Numbered from the stretch's first letter, positions 1 to 13,228 are shown. The stretch is DNA of 64,000 bases from Dendrobium chrysotoxum (GCA_019925795.1 CM034307.1:13909197-13973196); one strand, 5' to 3'. Notes: generated by a model not told the origin, from the letters alone. Numbers and translations: made by a program.

Positions 1-470
1 ACTCACATCTATCCTTAAGGAAAAGAAGACTGGAGGACCCTGAGGGAAGGAAGCATTGCTTCCCATAGAAGGTCAGATCTGGATTTTAAACCTAGGATGG
101 TGCCATAGAGGGCGTGCTCCACCACTAGAAGATCTAATCATAAGGAAAGAAAGCACGATGACTCACATCTAACCTTAAGGAAAAGAAGACTGGAAAAAGC
201 TAGGATGGTGCCACGAAGGGCGTACTCCACCACTAGCGGATCTAATCCTAAGGATAGAAATCACGATAACTCACATCTAACCTTAAGAAAAAGAAAACTG
301 GAAGAAGCTAGGATGGTGCCACGAAGGGCATACTCCACCACTAGCGAATCTAATCCTAAGGATAAAAAGCACGATGACTCACATCTAACCTTAAGGAAAA
401 GAAAACTGGACGATCCTGTGAGAAGGAAGCGTTGCTTCACACAGAATCGGATCTGGAGTGATCATTTGTA
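1..470. repeat. 108-bp tandem repeat
   Basis: Units beginning ACTCACATCT start at 161, 269 and 377, giving a 108-bp period. A more divergent longer unit occupies 1-160. The period is a multiple of three, and the plus strand stays open through two units from 205 to 471. It would encode a 36-residue basic repeat containing LTLRKRKLE. I see no wider gene context, so this is called a repeat and not a gene. It lies on the body side of X element X1 and may be a tandem array inside that element. Confidence 0.85.
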
Positions 471-745
471 AAGGAAACTTACTTTACATAGAGGATTTGG
501 TCTGGATGATCGTATATAGAGGAAACTTGCTCTATATAGAGGATCAAAACTAGATGATCATATATAGAGGAAACTTGCTCTATATATAGGATCAAAACTG
601 GATGATCATGTATAGAGGAAACTTGCTCTATACAGAGGATCGAGTCTAGATGATCGTATATAGAGGAAACCTGCTCTATACAGAGGATCGAGTCTGGATG
701 AGCATATATAGAGGAAACTTGCTCTATACAAAGGATCGGGTCTGG
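471..745. repeat. 48-bp tandem repeat
   Basis: Five or more units containing AGAGGAAACTTGCTCTATA recur every 48 bp, near 517, 565, 613, 661 and 709. The period is again a multiple of three. A minus-strand frame stays open across it and would give a 16-residue repeat containing IEQVSSIY. The unit is unrelated to the 108-bp repeat next to it. A functional protein is not supported. Confidence 0.85.
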
Positions 746-1000
746 ATTCTGGAATTTAAATTTGAATTTAAATGGTTGTTTGAATTTGAATTGATTGTGT
801 TTTAAATTTGAAGATATTTTAGTTTGAAATTTAATTTGAATTGATTTTGAATTTGAGGGATTTGAATTCAAAATTTGATTTAATTTTGATTTGTTTGAAT
901 TTGATGTTATTTTGAACTTGATTCAATTTGATTTTAAATTTCAAAGGTTTTGAGATTTGATTTTGAATTTAAAGTGTTTTGAATTTAATTTTAAGTTTGA
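746..1000. repeat. TTTGAATTT-rich low-complexity tract
   Basis: The stretch is almost entirely permutations of TTTGAATTTGAATTT and looks like slippage-derived simple sequence. Similar tracts occur in 3540-4450 inside the leader of X1. No coding signal. Confidence 0.8.
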
Positions 1001-2784
1001 CACTCATCTAGCATGGTACTTCCTGAAGGGGCTCCCTAATTTTGGAATTATTATGTGGCATTCTTAAGGGTTGATCAGTCGATTGGAAATTTCCTCAAAG
1101 ATCGTCATTGAAATGAACGATCCAGTCAACATTGATTCATGCTTTCAATCAAAAGTGGTCTCCAAAAGACTACGACCAAGTCTCCTACTTGGGGAGTTCT
1201 AAAGTGACACAGCTTATCAATATCTAGAATCAAACGTGACTTATAAATTTTTTAACTTTATTGAGCATATATTAATTTTTATTTGATGCCCTTGAGCTTC
1301 TTGAATTGGAGACAAGCACTCTGCTCAATTAGAGTTTGATTTTAAACAGTAAGTCTCAGCTCAGGAAACTACGCTTCTAGATCAGAATGATCAAGGACCC
1401 AGCACATGGTGTGGTTTGATTTTGAACGACAATTTCCAGCATTATAAAATATTCCTCCAGTGGGATTGAACTTGGACCCAGCATAGAGTGTAATTTTATA
1501 AAGAAGGCCTTAAAGGAAGGATGCCTATATGGAAGGACTTACACACACTTCTTAAGGATAAAATTTAAATTTTCATCAAGAGTAGAAGATTCATTCTCTT
1601 TATTAGAAAACTTCCTCTAGGTATTTAGACCCTGTCGGAATGACAAACGGGAACAAATTCAGAAGTACAGAGAAAAGTTTAAGTGACTCCAAATAACCTG
1701 AAAAGGTTCAAGGATTTAGGTTTTATTGACCCAGACTAAGTTTCATAGAAACTAAACTGGGGTCTCCCTTGAGTATTTTGAATTAAAAATCAATTTCAAA
1801 GAGGTTTAAGTTGAATAAAGAAATTTGATCTTTTCAATTCTCTAGCACGAGAGATTTTTGTATCTTGATAGATTATCGATGCATGGTAAAAATTCTGGAT
1901 TCAAAATTTATCAAAGTCAAGTAATTTAAAGTTGACTAGGTCTTTTGAGCTTAAAATATTTAGAAAAAGGGAGCCTCATTCTTTTTCTGGTAGCGCACAT
2001 TATGCATCTTTTAATTTTTAGTGCACTTTGTGCATTTCTTGATTGCTGGCGCATTTTGCGCATCTTTTGAATTCAATTGAATTTAAGAAGAGGCTACACC
2101 TTCTCTATTTTAATATCGGGATTACATCTCAAGTATAAGAGAAGAAAACTCATTCTCTTATGCAAGGATGAATAATCCTCAAGGCAGGACCCAGTCTTTT
2201 AAAATGAATATTGGCTTGACTTTTGAAAATTATCGAATAGATTTTAAACATACAAGAGATATCTATTAAGATAGAAAATTCCTAGAAATTTGATAAAATT
2301 TTTATTTCAAAAATTAACTTAAGTTTAACATTGATTTTAGTTCAACAATTAAATAGATCCCACAAAAGAGGTGGGAGGGAGGGGTATTCAAACATTTGAT
2401 GGAGTCAACAATAACTTTCTCCTGCTTAAGACTTCAAATATAGGTTAATTTTCATTAAAAAGATGATTCAATTATCTTGAAAATTTGAAATCAATACACT
2501 TGAGAAATTGGAAACTTTCCTTAAAAAGAAATTGCAAATCTAGGTGGCGAGACCCCAGTAGTACGGAATTAGATTCCTACGATCTCCTTGGAGGGAGAGA
2601 CTTTTATTGGGTCTGCACTATCCTTAGAAGTTGTTGCATCACTTTAATCAAAAAGATTTATCTCGATAGGACCCTATTGAAAGTTGAATTTTAACGGTAT
2701 CACTATCTGATATAATCTTAGATTATTTCCCCTCTCTTATTACTAGTGGTCTAGTAATTTGGAGAGTGGCACCCTGAGTGGTTT
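1001..2784. other. Non-coding remnant of a repeat
   Basis: No convincing ORF. At about 1985-2085 there is a minus-strand copy of the short-palindrome cluster (GCGCATTTTGCGC type) that otherwise lies downstream of pol in copia elements A, B and C. This suggests a degraded copia fragment inside or beside X1. The rest is AT-rich and unassigned. Confidence 0.4.
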
Positions 2785-3522
2785 CTACACCTCCTCCTCT
2801 CTAGTTGATGTAGCGGGGCACGTATAGAAACGTGACCTAACATCATCTAATAGAGTGGACTGGTCATAACCTTCAACTAGGGGCCTAGGGCTTAGTCCTG
2901 GTGTTTGATCAGTTCTGGCTTGATTGATTCTTGCCATGTAGTAGTCAAGAAGGTGTATTGAAGATCGTGCTCTCGTTTCTACAACCTCCCTCCTTTGAAT
3001 AACAGGAGAAGGGTGGAAACAATTTCCACCTGGGAGGGGGTACGTAGAAGGGGCAACAAACTTTTGATTAGCCTCGGACTTGACATGCTTTAAGGCTTTC
3101 GCCTCAGCAGTCTTCCTGGCCTTAACAGCCTTCTTTCTGACTCTATGAAGGTAGTTCTTCATTTTGTTCTTGCTGGCCTTGCTGACGACAGGGGTACTAG
3201 AATTTGATCCAATCTCAGGCTGAGATGGTAGCTCTTCTATCGTTATTGACTTCTAGTTCTTATCCACCTGGGCAGAAGGTATAATGGGTAAAGGGGTGAC
3301 ATCAGCCTCTATCTCGGAGATGGGGGAGTCAACTCCTGGCCCTAAAGTAATCTCAACCAAGGGGACATTCCTTCATATTCTAGCAGACAGATCAATCATT
3401 TCTTCTCCGTCGACTGATAACTTGAAGTCTTGGAATTGAATTTCAAACTGGATAAAATTACCAGAAGTGATTCCTTCGACTATCAAATTTCTATCTAGAG
3501 AGAAGATGAGTTTCCCAGCCAT
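2785..3522 (-). pseudogene. X-family leader ORF, copy X1 (degenerate)
   Basis: The reading frame begins at an ATG at 3522-3520 with MAGKLIFSLD and runs leftward through a basic segment containing RKKAVKARKTAEAKALKHVK. A TGA interrupts it after the LSARI segment. The last open part, 3162-2785, is 125 codons. Copy X2 has the homologous start MARKLIFSLD at 44218 and a matching basic segment near 30000, so this was once a real repeat-encoded gene. It lies about 1.65 kb downstream of the putative primer-binding site on the same strand. That is where Ogre-type Ty3-gypsy elements carry an ORF of unknown function upstream of gag. No catalytic motif is visible. Assignment to Ogre ORF1 is inference. 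Confidence 0.5.
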
Positions 3523-5175
3523 TTGAGTGCTTAATTCCTGAAATTAATGAACAATGATTTGAATTAGTTAATCTTAAATTTGAATTTGAATTTTAAACTT
3601 GATTAATGTTATTCAAAATTTAATAATTCAATCATGTTAAGCTTAGATTCAAAACAGTGGTTCGTAGAATTGACAAGGACTTAAGGGTTGAACCCGACGC
3701 TTTCGCTACACTAATTAACTTGGGGCTAAATGTCAAAGTTTTAACTCAAACTTGAATTCAAAATTGAATTTAAAATTTGAGGTGACAATCAAATTCGAAC
3801 TTAAAGTTGAGATTATATTTTGAATCAAAGTTGAATTTGAATTTGAACTTAAGGTTGAAGTTAAATGGACCATTCTTCAAATTTTGTGACTCAACAGACC
3901 GAGTTTCACTCAATCATTTAGGTACACAAAATTGATATGAAAGATTCAAGGATCAAGCTCGACTCTTTTCATTTCACCAATTGACTTGGGTCGAAATGTC
4001 AAAGTCTCGATCAAAATTGAATTGACTTTAAATAAAAATCAAATTCAAATTTCATGTTGAAATTATATTTGGACTCAAAGTTTGAATTTGAACTTGAGGC
4101 TCAAGCCAAATGAATCTTTCTTCAAATTTTATGACTCAACAGATTGAGTCTCACTCAATCATGTAGGTGCATAAAATCGATATGAAAGATTCAGGGATCG
4201 GGCTCGACTCTTTTCGTTTCACCAATTGGCTTGGGTCGAAATGTCAAAGTCCCGAATTTAATCTTGAAATCAAATTTAAAGTTAAATCTGGAATTAAGAT
4301 CAAACTTAAATTCAAGGTGAAAGTTGAATTTGGGCTTAAGATTGAATTTTGAGGTTAAGATTGAATTTGAATTCAAGGTTAAAATTGAATTTCAGTTGAG
4401 ATTGATTTTGAATTTAAAACTGGATTTAAACTCAATGTTGGAACTGAATGGATCTTCTTAAAAAAAAAATTGGAACTCAACATATTGAATTTTGTTCAAA
4501 TATGTAGGTTTACCAAATTAGCCTGAAGATCCTAAGGCTTGACTCTTTACACCCTACCAAGCAATTTAGGGGTGAAATGTCAAAGCCCAGAATTGACCGG
4601 AGAATTTTAAATTTGTATTGCATGTGTTCAACTACAATAAAATATTATAGAAGACATATAGCAACGACGATTGAAGTTGATTTGAATGATTTTTCTTGAC
4701 TTTTGAAACTCAAAAATGTTGAGTTTTATTTTCAACATAATAGTTAACAAAAGTTAAGGGAAAATCTAGAGACCTGGTTTGACTCTTTCACCATACTGAC
4801 TAGCTTAGGGTGAAATGTCAAAATCCAGGTTGACTTAAGGAAATTTTGAATCTGGGTTTTGAGATTGAGGGAATTTTTTATAAATTGTGAAACTTAGCAT
4901 GCTGTGATTTATTTAGATGCTAGTTTACAATATATGCAAAAAGATTTTGACAAGCTTGGCTTGACTCTTTTGCTCTACCAATAAACTTGGAGGCAAAATG
5001 TCAAAGCCTAGCCTGGAGGGAGGTTTCCTACACTCACCTCTCTTTTCACATGTCTTAATTGAGTTGACCACACTCACCCAAGGAAGAAATGGGAGAGGGA
5101 CCAACGGAAGAAAGGTAGCCAAAACTACCGATGCAACAAAATTCGTACCGCTATTAAAGATGGAGAGAGAGATTT
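3523..5175 (-). repeat. X1 leader with about six diverged tandem units
   Basis: A segment of roughly 180-280 bp recurs, each copy containing a form of GACTCTTT, then ACCAAT and AAATGTCAAAG. Copies are near 3700, 3960, 4205, 4540, 4775 and 4955. They diverge strongly in the AT-rich parts and best around AATGTCAAAG. Copy X2 has a single counterpart near 44600, so the array expanded in X1. No ORF here is shared between copies. Confidence 0.6.
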
Positions 5176-5192
5176 TCCCCAGCGGAGTCGCC
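5176..5192 (-). promoter_or_regulatory. Putative primer-binding site of X1
   Basis: On the minus strand this reads GGCGACTCCGCTGGGGA. From memory, this resembles primer sites of Ogre/Tat Ty3-gypsy elements that use tRNA-Arg. The equivalent place in X2 (44797-44813) reads GGTGACTCCACAGGGGA. It separates the long LTR on its right from the leader and ORF on its left, consistent with a minus-strand element. Confidence 0.55.
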
Positions 5193-8100
5193 ATTTTTTA
5201 TTTGATTTAAAAAAAATTATTTTAAAAAAGTGTTTAATTTTCTTTGGGAGATGTTTAATTTTTAGAATTTAAATTTTATAATCGAACACCTATTATGAAT
5301 GATATATCACCTCGAAAAGTGAACATATCATTCTCTAACAGGTTCAGATTATAAATCTTGATTTACCCTGATTACCGTAGTCAAACTCAAGGAGAAATAA
5401 TATATGATCCCGAAGAATCAAAATGATGTTTGATCCAATGTTTAACTACAATAATCTAGTAAAGAGATCATTAATTTCATAAGCAAAGTTACAATAATAG
5501 TATGATATATCTTTCCAAAGAAAGAGGATATTGTCTGTTATCGATCATTTGAAAATGATGATAATGATCGTTAACTTTTGAATTTCCCAAAGATAATTAA
5601 TTAAAATTTTGAAAACTTGATTTTAAAAGTCTGGTCTGGGTTCTTAAATCTCCTACGAGCACAAGCCCTCGTAGTTAATTACATCGTAGGAAACCAGAAA
5701 TTTCCTACAAAAACTCTCGATTAGAATAGCGATATAAATTTCATTTAAGAATTCAAAGCTTGAAGTCAAAGGAGGTAGGGATTAGAATTTCAATAAAGAT
5801 TGGATCAAAATTGAACACTTATTTCTGGAGTCAAAGGAAGAAAAGTAGGAGGTATCTTGAGATTCTGAATTACTTCAGAAACACCCTAACCTATTCTAAG
5901 TGTTGGGCTCGAATTAGATTGAAAAAGATTTACTGTTTGAGTGATCAATTTTATTAGAAAGTGGGAATTAGATTCCTGAAAGTTAAGGTCTTAAAATTAA
6001 AAATTTGCCTCAGATCCTAAGTCTAAAATGGGTACTGAGAGTCAGTGTCCCGGATCCTAACTAACGCAATGCAATCCTGAACTTACCTCGGCCTGGATTG
6101 GGGAGCCAGCTAAACCACCTAAACGCTTCAAAACCATGAGTCAAAGTCTTTATGAAAGAGTTGTTAAGGATGTTATTTAAGATTAGTTTAAAGAGAGCGG
6201 GGCTGACATCTAGAGCAGATTCCTATATAGCCCCTTAACACATGTTGGGTGAAATGCTTAAGCTAAAAATGCAATTAAAGATTTAGACTCAAATTTAATT
6301 TGTATCTAAAATGCTTAAATCAATATGTAGCAGTTTTAAAATCAGGCTTAAAAAATAGGTTTTATCCTAGAGATTGCACAACATCCCCTTGGACAGAACT
6401 ACACCCTAATAGGTCAGGTGGTCTACCAAAACCCGCAGGCGGGGAGGTGCCTAACACGGATGAGAAAAGTTAATATGAATGCAAGAAAAACCGCCGGCTA
6501 GTTCGGGCTTACTTCTTAAAAGCATTAGAGTTACTATCTGAGCCAAAAGTTTTTAAATTTTGTTTAAGTAGAAATAGTTTATGACCGTACCCTCACGAGC
6601 CTCCGATCGGATTCCAGGCTAAGTCAAATACGACATGTAAGATCGCCAAAGAAATTACTAAAAGCAGGCAAATCCTAATCGCAATCAACATATCAATCAA
6701 ATCAATCAAATAATTAAATCAATTAAATAAATATTCAAAATGAAAGTCCATCGGTAAGTACCTTTTAATAATACAACCCAGGGTCTACAGGAAAGTAAAG
6801 TGGTCGGGTACCACTGACTACAACCCGGATTCTACTCCTAAGACTCAAGTGACTTTGAGAATGAGTCTTCTTGTTCTTCACTTCTTCGTCTTCTTGTAAC
6901 TTCTTGGATCGTTGAGTCCGGATACCCAAATGAAAAGAAACTCTCCCTTGAAAGGGGGTTATCTTTTCTCTTTGGATATTTGAAATCATCCAAATTTGGA
7001 TCTCCAAATGGAAAGAGACTCTCCCCTAATGGATGTCTCTTACTCTTTGGATTCCAGATTGGATGCTTAAACATCCCATTCTCAAAACAATTTACAACTC
7101 AATTTACATTCAAATTACATCAATTAAAAATAAAAAATCTAGACTTAACAACCTGCATGGTTATCCTAATAATCAACAGTTATATTTACATCCCAAGTAG
7201 TTAATATATTGAAAATTAAAAATGCTCAAACCAGTCACACTTGGTCATGCTCTTTTTGATTTAAAGGGGGCTTAGCATATTTTCTGGAGCACCGGTGAAA
7301 TTTAATGATTATGATTTTGCCCCTTTAATTTATGCCCTATACGAGCATGGCCACTTGCATAAGATTAAATTAATACAAATCACTCCTAACAAAGGGGTAG
7401 ATCTAACGTACAATCAATTACATCACAAAGTGCAGTAAATAAATAAATAATCACATCAACATCAATTACTTAAATCTAACAACCCGCATGTAATGAAAAC
7501 CACAGAAAACCCGGCACATGCAAATAGCAGAAAAGTAAACACCGGCCTAGCCTAAGACTAGAGTTGGTTGTCCTAGCAAACCATCTAAAGTGTGTGAGGT
7601 AGGCTGTGTGGGTTGGATATATCCTAGATAGGGTACTTGATTGAAGTTGCATGATGTTCTAGTTGGTTGAAGGCTTAAGGGAGTTTTAATTTGAGTTTAA
7701 ATCTTAATGACTTGAAATTAATTTTAAACTTGATTTTGATTGTTTTTTGGATACCACCTTTGTTGCACACCAAGGCCGTGAAGTTTATTTCACTTTCTTT
7801 GGGGCTAATTTAATAGCCTCGTAGGCCTAAGTTACCTAGTGGTACCCGATATGATTAAATAATTTGAGTTTGATTATTGTTTGAAGGTTGATTAAATTTT
7901 AATTAAGATTGGTTGGTTGTAGGTTTTAGAGTTAAGTTGATGTTTTCTGGAGTTTTTGAAGATTTATTGAATTTTGGGATTTTCTGGATTATTTTAATGA
8001 TTTAATTCAAGAGTTAAAAGTTGACTTTTTGATTTAAAGTGCTTTCTAGAAAGTTAATATTTTATTAAAATACTAGACCTTAATACGATCAGTTAGACAG

Positions 8101-10104
8101 TAAGTATGCTAAAATTAGATTTTTCTAGATTTTATTATGAAGGTTTGAAGTTTTGACTTGGATTTGAACTAGGTTTGACCAAAAGTTGACTTTTTTAAAT
8201 TCGATTGATTTCTGGAAACTTAACATTTTTGATAAATATTAGACCTTATTATTAGTATAATGCCTTTGAGTTTGCTCAATTTGGAGTTTATTTGAATTAG
8301 TTATGAATTTTTGAAGTTTTGAGTATTTATTGAATTTTCAAAATTAGTTTAATTAAGGCCCTTTTTGTGATTTGAATCCAAATGACCTCCAAACTCCTTG
8401 AAATAAACTCCAAAGGTCAGTAAGGACCTAAGGAGTGATCTTCAAGTGTTTGGATAATTTTTGGAATTTTGAATTATTTTTAATTAATTAATTTAATTAA
8501 ATGTTGAGTTTCAATTAAAATTAAATTAAACTTAATTTTGAAGTCCAGTCAAGGGGCTTTTATTTTTCATTGATTAAGGGTTCAATTCTGGTCAGTTTGA
8601 AGTATTATTTATAATTTTTGGATTTAAATTTGATTTATTATAATTTCTCGAAGGTTTAAAGTCTTAATTAAGGTTTAAACTTGATTAGGTTAATTAAGGG
8701 GCTTAATGATTTCAAAATCTAGTGGAAAATTTTCTATGGGCTGTAGATGTCACTAGGTTCAAATGTTCAAAGTTTCAAGTCAATAGGAGGTAAATCCTAT
8801 ATATTGGAAATATTCAAAATCCTCTAATTAAGTCCTTAATTATTGTCCTTAATGATGACGCTAAGTTAATGGGTCTTAATCAATATTTCTAACCCTTGAC
8901 TCAACATATGCTTTCATACACAAACACAATCAAACCCTAAATCTAGGAGAACCCTAAAGCTAGGTGGTGTGTGTGCACCCTAATCATGCAAATCAATTTA
9001 AAGCTCAATTAAATAAAGGAATAATCAATGAATAATTAATAAAGTAATTATTCATTGATTAATCATCTTTCTCCACAAATTCTATTCAATCAAGCTCAAT
9101 CTTGGTTTGAAATCTCAATGGACCTCTCAATGATCAAAATAATTTTAAGATACTTGAGAGGTTCTCTGATTTTTAAGAATTATTTGAAAATAACACTTAA
9201 ATTTTAAACTATTTAATATAATATTCAATTAAATATTAAAATATTCAAGTAATTCAAATAAATTAAAATAGATTAAGTTTTTAAATCTTGAAAATAATTT
9301 TAAACTAAAATTCTTAATTTTTTGAAAAATTTGACATATTATTTGTGTTTTTATTTTATTTTGTTTGAATTTATAATGAATTTTTGAAGTTCAAAGGTTA
9401 ATTAAACTATTTAAACTAATTCAAAGTTAATTAAAATTCAAAATAACCTTTAATTTAAATTTAATTATGTCTCAATTATCTCTGAAATTTTAAAATTATT
9501 TTAAAAAGAATTTCTTAAGATGATAACATTTTATAATTTATTTAAATTTAAATTCAAATTAAAATGTTAACTAATATTTAAGTATTTAATTAGATAGACA
9601 TAATTTAAATTATAAAATATATCTTAAATTAAATTCAATTTGAATTTAAATAAATTAGAATATTTATCTAATTTTAAAATATTTAAAATAAGATTAAAAC
9701 TTGAAAAATATTAGATTAATATTAGTTAATTATAAAATATTAACAAATTAGGATTATTTAAAAAGGATTAAATGAAATATTTTGAATTAAATTAAAGTTT
9801 ACATCAAATTACATTTATTTAAACATTTGATATGGAATCTTAAAATATATATTCAAAATAATATATCTAATTTCATTAAATATTTAATTATTTTTTTTAT
9901 TAACTTAAAGTGTTAAATAACTAATTAATTAAAATAATTTAAAATACAATTAAAATTTTAAATGAATATCAATCTCTAAATTAAAATGTTAATTTTACTA
10001 ATATATATATATATTAATGTAAATAATATATATTTTAAAATTTATAATTAATTTCTAATAAAAAAAAGAAATTATAATTAAAAATGATTTTAAAATCATT
10101 TAAA

Positions 10105-10400
10105 ATAAAAAAATGCCACCGGCGTTATGTGGCACAACGTGGTTGGCTGGATTAAAAGGCACGGCGGCGGGCATTTAATGCCAATCATTGGATGGCGGCG
10201 CTCACACGGTTTCAACTTATCCGCGTCAGCGCCCGCCATCCACCGTCTGATTCAACGCTGTCTCGGATCAACGGCCAGGATCGAGCCAAACAGGAAATCT
10301 ATCCGGCTAGAACCCACGCGCGATCGGATGAGATGCGGAAAATCAGGATCAAGACCGTTGATCGTAAGATCAACGGTCCAGATCCTGTAACACTCAAACA
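10105..10400. promoter_or_regulatory. GC-rich island with an 11-bp inverted repeat in X1 LTR
   Basis: This is a sharp GC-rich patch inside very AT-rich DNA. It contains GACCGTTGATC, four bases, then GATCAACGGTC at 10353-10378, a perfect 11-bp inverted repeat. Short ORFs across it are not conserved in X2, which lacks the whole segment. It could be the LTR promoter region, but no convincing TATA box was identified. Confidence 0.35.
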
Positions 10401-11449
10401 GAGCATAAATTAAAGCCCTAATCAAAGAAATGGCTCAAACAAAAGATCGGATAGCTTGTTTGACTTGAAATTTTAGACCTAAATAGCTTGATTGAACAGA
10501 AATGTTGTGGGATGCTTTTGATAGCTTAAGGAAAACTAATTAAATAGTTAATTAAAGCTAAGTGTATTAAGCTAGGGTTAGATTTTTACCTCAATCCAAC
10601 CGTTGGATTCGAATGTTCTTGATTAGGTTGAGCTTGTAGATTGCCCTCGTAGGTTTTCCTAGTTGAAATCGCATGTTGAAATGTACCGGATTGGATGCTC
10701 TCTACCCTGGACGGACTTAAGGTTTTGGTGGTCGAAGGGTGGCCACCGGCGAGCTTTGGCTGGTTGGATTTGGTCTGGGAGGTATATGGGAAGAAGTGGG
10801 GAGCTCAAACGAACAGAGATATTGCCCTGGATAGCTTGAATGTGGAGAGACAAGGAATAGGTTAGAATGCTCTCGGTTTTGGGTGATTTACCCTATTCAA
10901 CTGTCTTTGGGATCAAGGGATAGCTGGGATCGGTTTGGAAGTTTTCCCTGATGATCTCCAAGTGTCCTAAAATAGTTAGGAGCAGAGGAATAAAAAGGAC
11001 ACAAGGATATGATGTGTAAAACAATGTTTGTCCTTGCAAGCACATGGGGAAGATGATTAGAGACTAATCTAAAGCTTAAGCTAGATTTAATCAAGACTTG
11101 GAAAGTTCTGGAGCCTATTTCAGCTGCTGGAATGATCTCAAATAGAGTGGATTAGCTCTAATGGGTGATTTGGCCACTTTAAAGGGTTGTTGACCACTCA
11201 TTGACTGTTTGAGCAGTCAATGGGCCAGTAGGTGCTGAGGTGGCAATCAAAGGGACTTGAGGGGCAGTTTGAAATGGTTGAATAAGGTTTGAAAATTGAG
11301 GTTTGAAGTTTGGGGATACATATGTGTATGGGAGAGGACTTGACCAAGTTGACTTGGTCAAATCAACTACACCTTAACTCATGGTGGCTTTGGAAGTACT
11401 TGAGCCATGAATTAAATGTATTTAAGGATTTGATAAAGTTTAAAATGGA

Positions 11450-12140
11450 TTGACTTAAATGATTATAATGAACGGAGTTACATGAATCAATTTTGACCAA
11501 ATATAGACTCAATTGACCAAGTCAATTGTTGATTGGGTCAAGGATTTCAAACACATTCAAATCATTAGAACAATGATTAGGAGAGTTTGAAAGGATTTTA
11601 AAAACATTTGAGGCTTGATTTAATGTAGAGAAGCTTAAGGGTTAAACTAGTCAACCTGGGTTGACTTGGTCAACTAGGTTGACCTAGGGTTAGGATCTAG
11701 ACTGAGTCAACTTTAAATGATATTTAAAGTCTGGTAGAGTAGTCTTGAGAGGTCAAATAGGTCATTTGGATCAAATCAACTGTTTGGGCCCTTAATGGGT
11801 CAATTGTGTTGACTTGGTCAACCCAATTGACCCAAGGTTAGGGACTGGGTCCAACCAGTTTAGAATGACATTCTGAGTCTACTGGTGGTGGTCTCAAAGT
11901 CTAGGGAGGTCATTTGGTCAAAATGACCTATTTTGACCCTAATGGGCCTATTTGGTCAACCTGGTTGACTTGGTCAACCAGATTAACCCTGGGGATGGTT
12001 TTGGGTTCAATGGATTTGGTTTGATGTTTGAAAATTGTTGGAAGTGGTTCCAAGAAATTTGGAGGTCATATGGTTTGGAAAGTGTATTTGAACCCTTAAG
12101 GGATATTTTGGTTATTTTGACCCTTGGTCAATTGGGGGTC
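11450..12140. promoter_or_regulatory. Dense TTGAC/GTCAA (W-box-like) cluster in X1 LTR
   Basis: TTGAC, TTGACC and their complements recur every few tens of bases, often as TTGACTTGGTCAA. The same kind of cluster lies at about 22555-22900 in X3 and 47740-48100 in X2. TTGAC(C/T) is the core of WRKY binding sites. The motif density is visible; WRKY control is inference. Confidence 0.45.
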
Positions 12141-12589
12141 AAATTGAATCCAAAAAAATGCAGTTTATTACTCAATGAGTCATAATCAAGGATCTGGAAG
12201 TCATTTGAAGCTTTGGAGAAGGCTCCAGGATCAAAATCTACAGGGTGGCAGCTCTACTGGCATAGACTGTAAATATTTGAAGGTTTTACAGCCTTTGGAT
12301 TTCAATTCAGTTTCTGGGGTTAGAGACCTCAGAATGAGCACAAATTTGGAGGGTTGTCTCTAAAGACAGGTCACATCAGTTTGGAACTAACAGATCCTGA
12401 ATCAGAGGTCATTTGATAGGGTTTTGAATTATTCAAAGATTCATTGGAAAAGGCTTTCAGGACTTAGACCTTTGGCCTTGGAATTTGATCTGAAAATCTT
12501 GATTTAAATTGGAATTTGAATTTGAATGATAGGGTTTGAATTAAGTCTAGATTGAATTGAACCTTGGATTGATCTAGAAGAATTCTAGG

Positions 12590-13225
12590 GTTTAGAATAG
12601 GTCCTGGAGTCCAGATCAGCTTAAAGGAATCCTAGGGTCTAGAATAGATCCTAGGGTCGAAGAAGATCATATGAGCTAGAGTCTAGCAAAATCCTGGGAT
12701 CTAGAGTAGATCCTAGGGTCTGGATAGATCTAAGATCTAGGAGAATCCTAAGACCTAAATTAATCTAGGGAAATCCTAGGGTCCAGAGCAGATCCTAGGG
12801 ACTGAAGTCTAGGAAGATCCTAGAATCTAAGAAACCCTAAGGTCTGGGATCTAGAAGATTCTTAGGATCTAGAATAGATCCTAAAGTCTGGATTCTAAGA
12901 AGATCCTAGGGTCTAGATAGATCTGAGGTATAAAAGAATCCTAAGACCTAGACTGATCTAGAGTCTGGGTAGATCCTAGGGTTAGAAATCTAGGAGAATC
13001 CTAGAGTTTAGAAATCCTAGGATCTAAGGTCTAGGATGATCTAGAAATTAAATAGATCTGGATTGGCTTAATGTTGAGTTTGATTTGAAGCTTAAATGGG
13101 TTTGAAATCAAAATGGATTTGAAATCAAAATTGACTGAAAGTTTGGATTGATCTAAGATCAGATTGATCTTAGGGTTAGGATTGATCCTAAGGATTGGGA
13201 AGATCCTAAGGTCTGGATTGGTCCT
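12590..13225. repeat. Degenerate short repeat of GATCCTAGGGTCTAG type
   Basis: Imperfect units of roughly 25-40 bp built from AGATCCTAGGGTCTAGA recur through the U3 end of the X1 LTR. X2 and X3 do not show the array, so it is a local expansion in X1. Confidence 0.7.
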
Positions 13226-13228
13226 ACT

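Noticed and set aside
4925..5194. 89-codon minus-strand frame beginning in the X1 primer site
   Set aside because: It overlaps the primer site and leader, has no counterpart in X2 and shows no domain.
10127..10413. Two overlapping plus-strand frames in the GC-rich island
   Set aside because: Long frames are expected in GC-rich DNA. Not conserved in X2 or X3, and the sequence is dominated by an inverted repeat.
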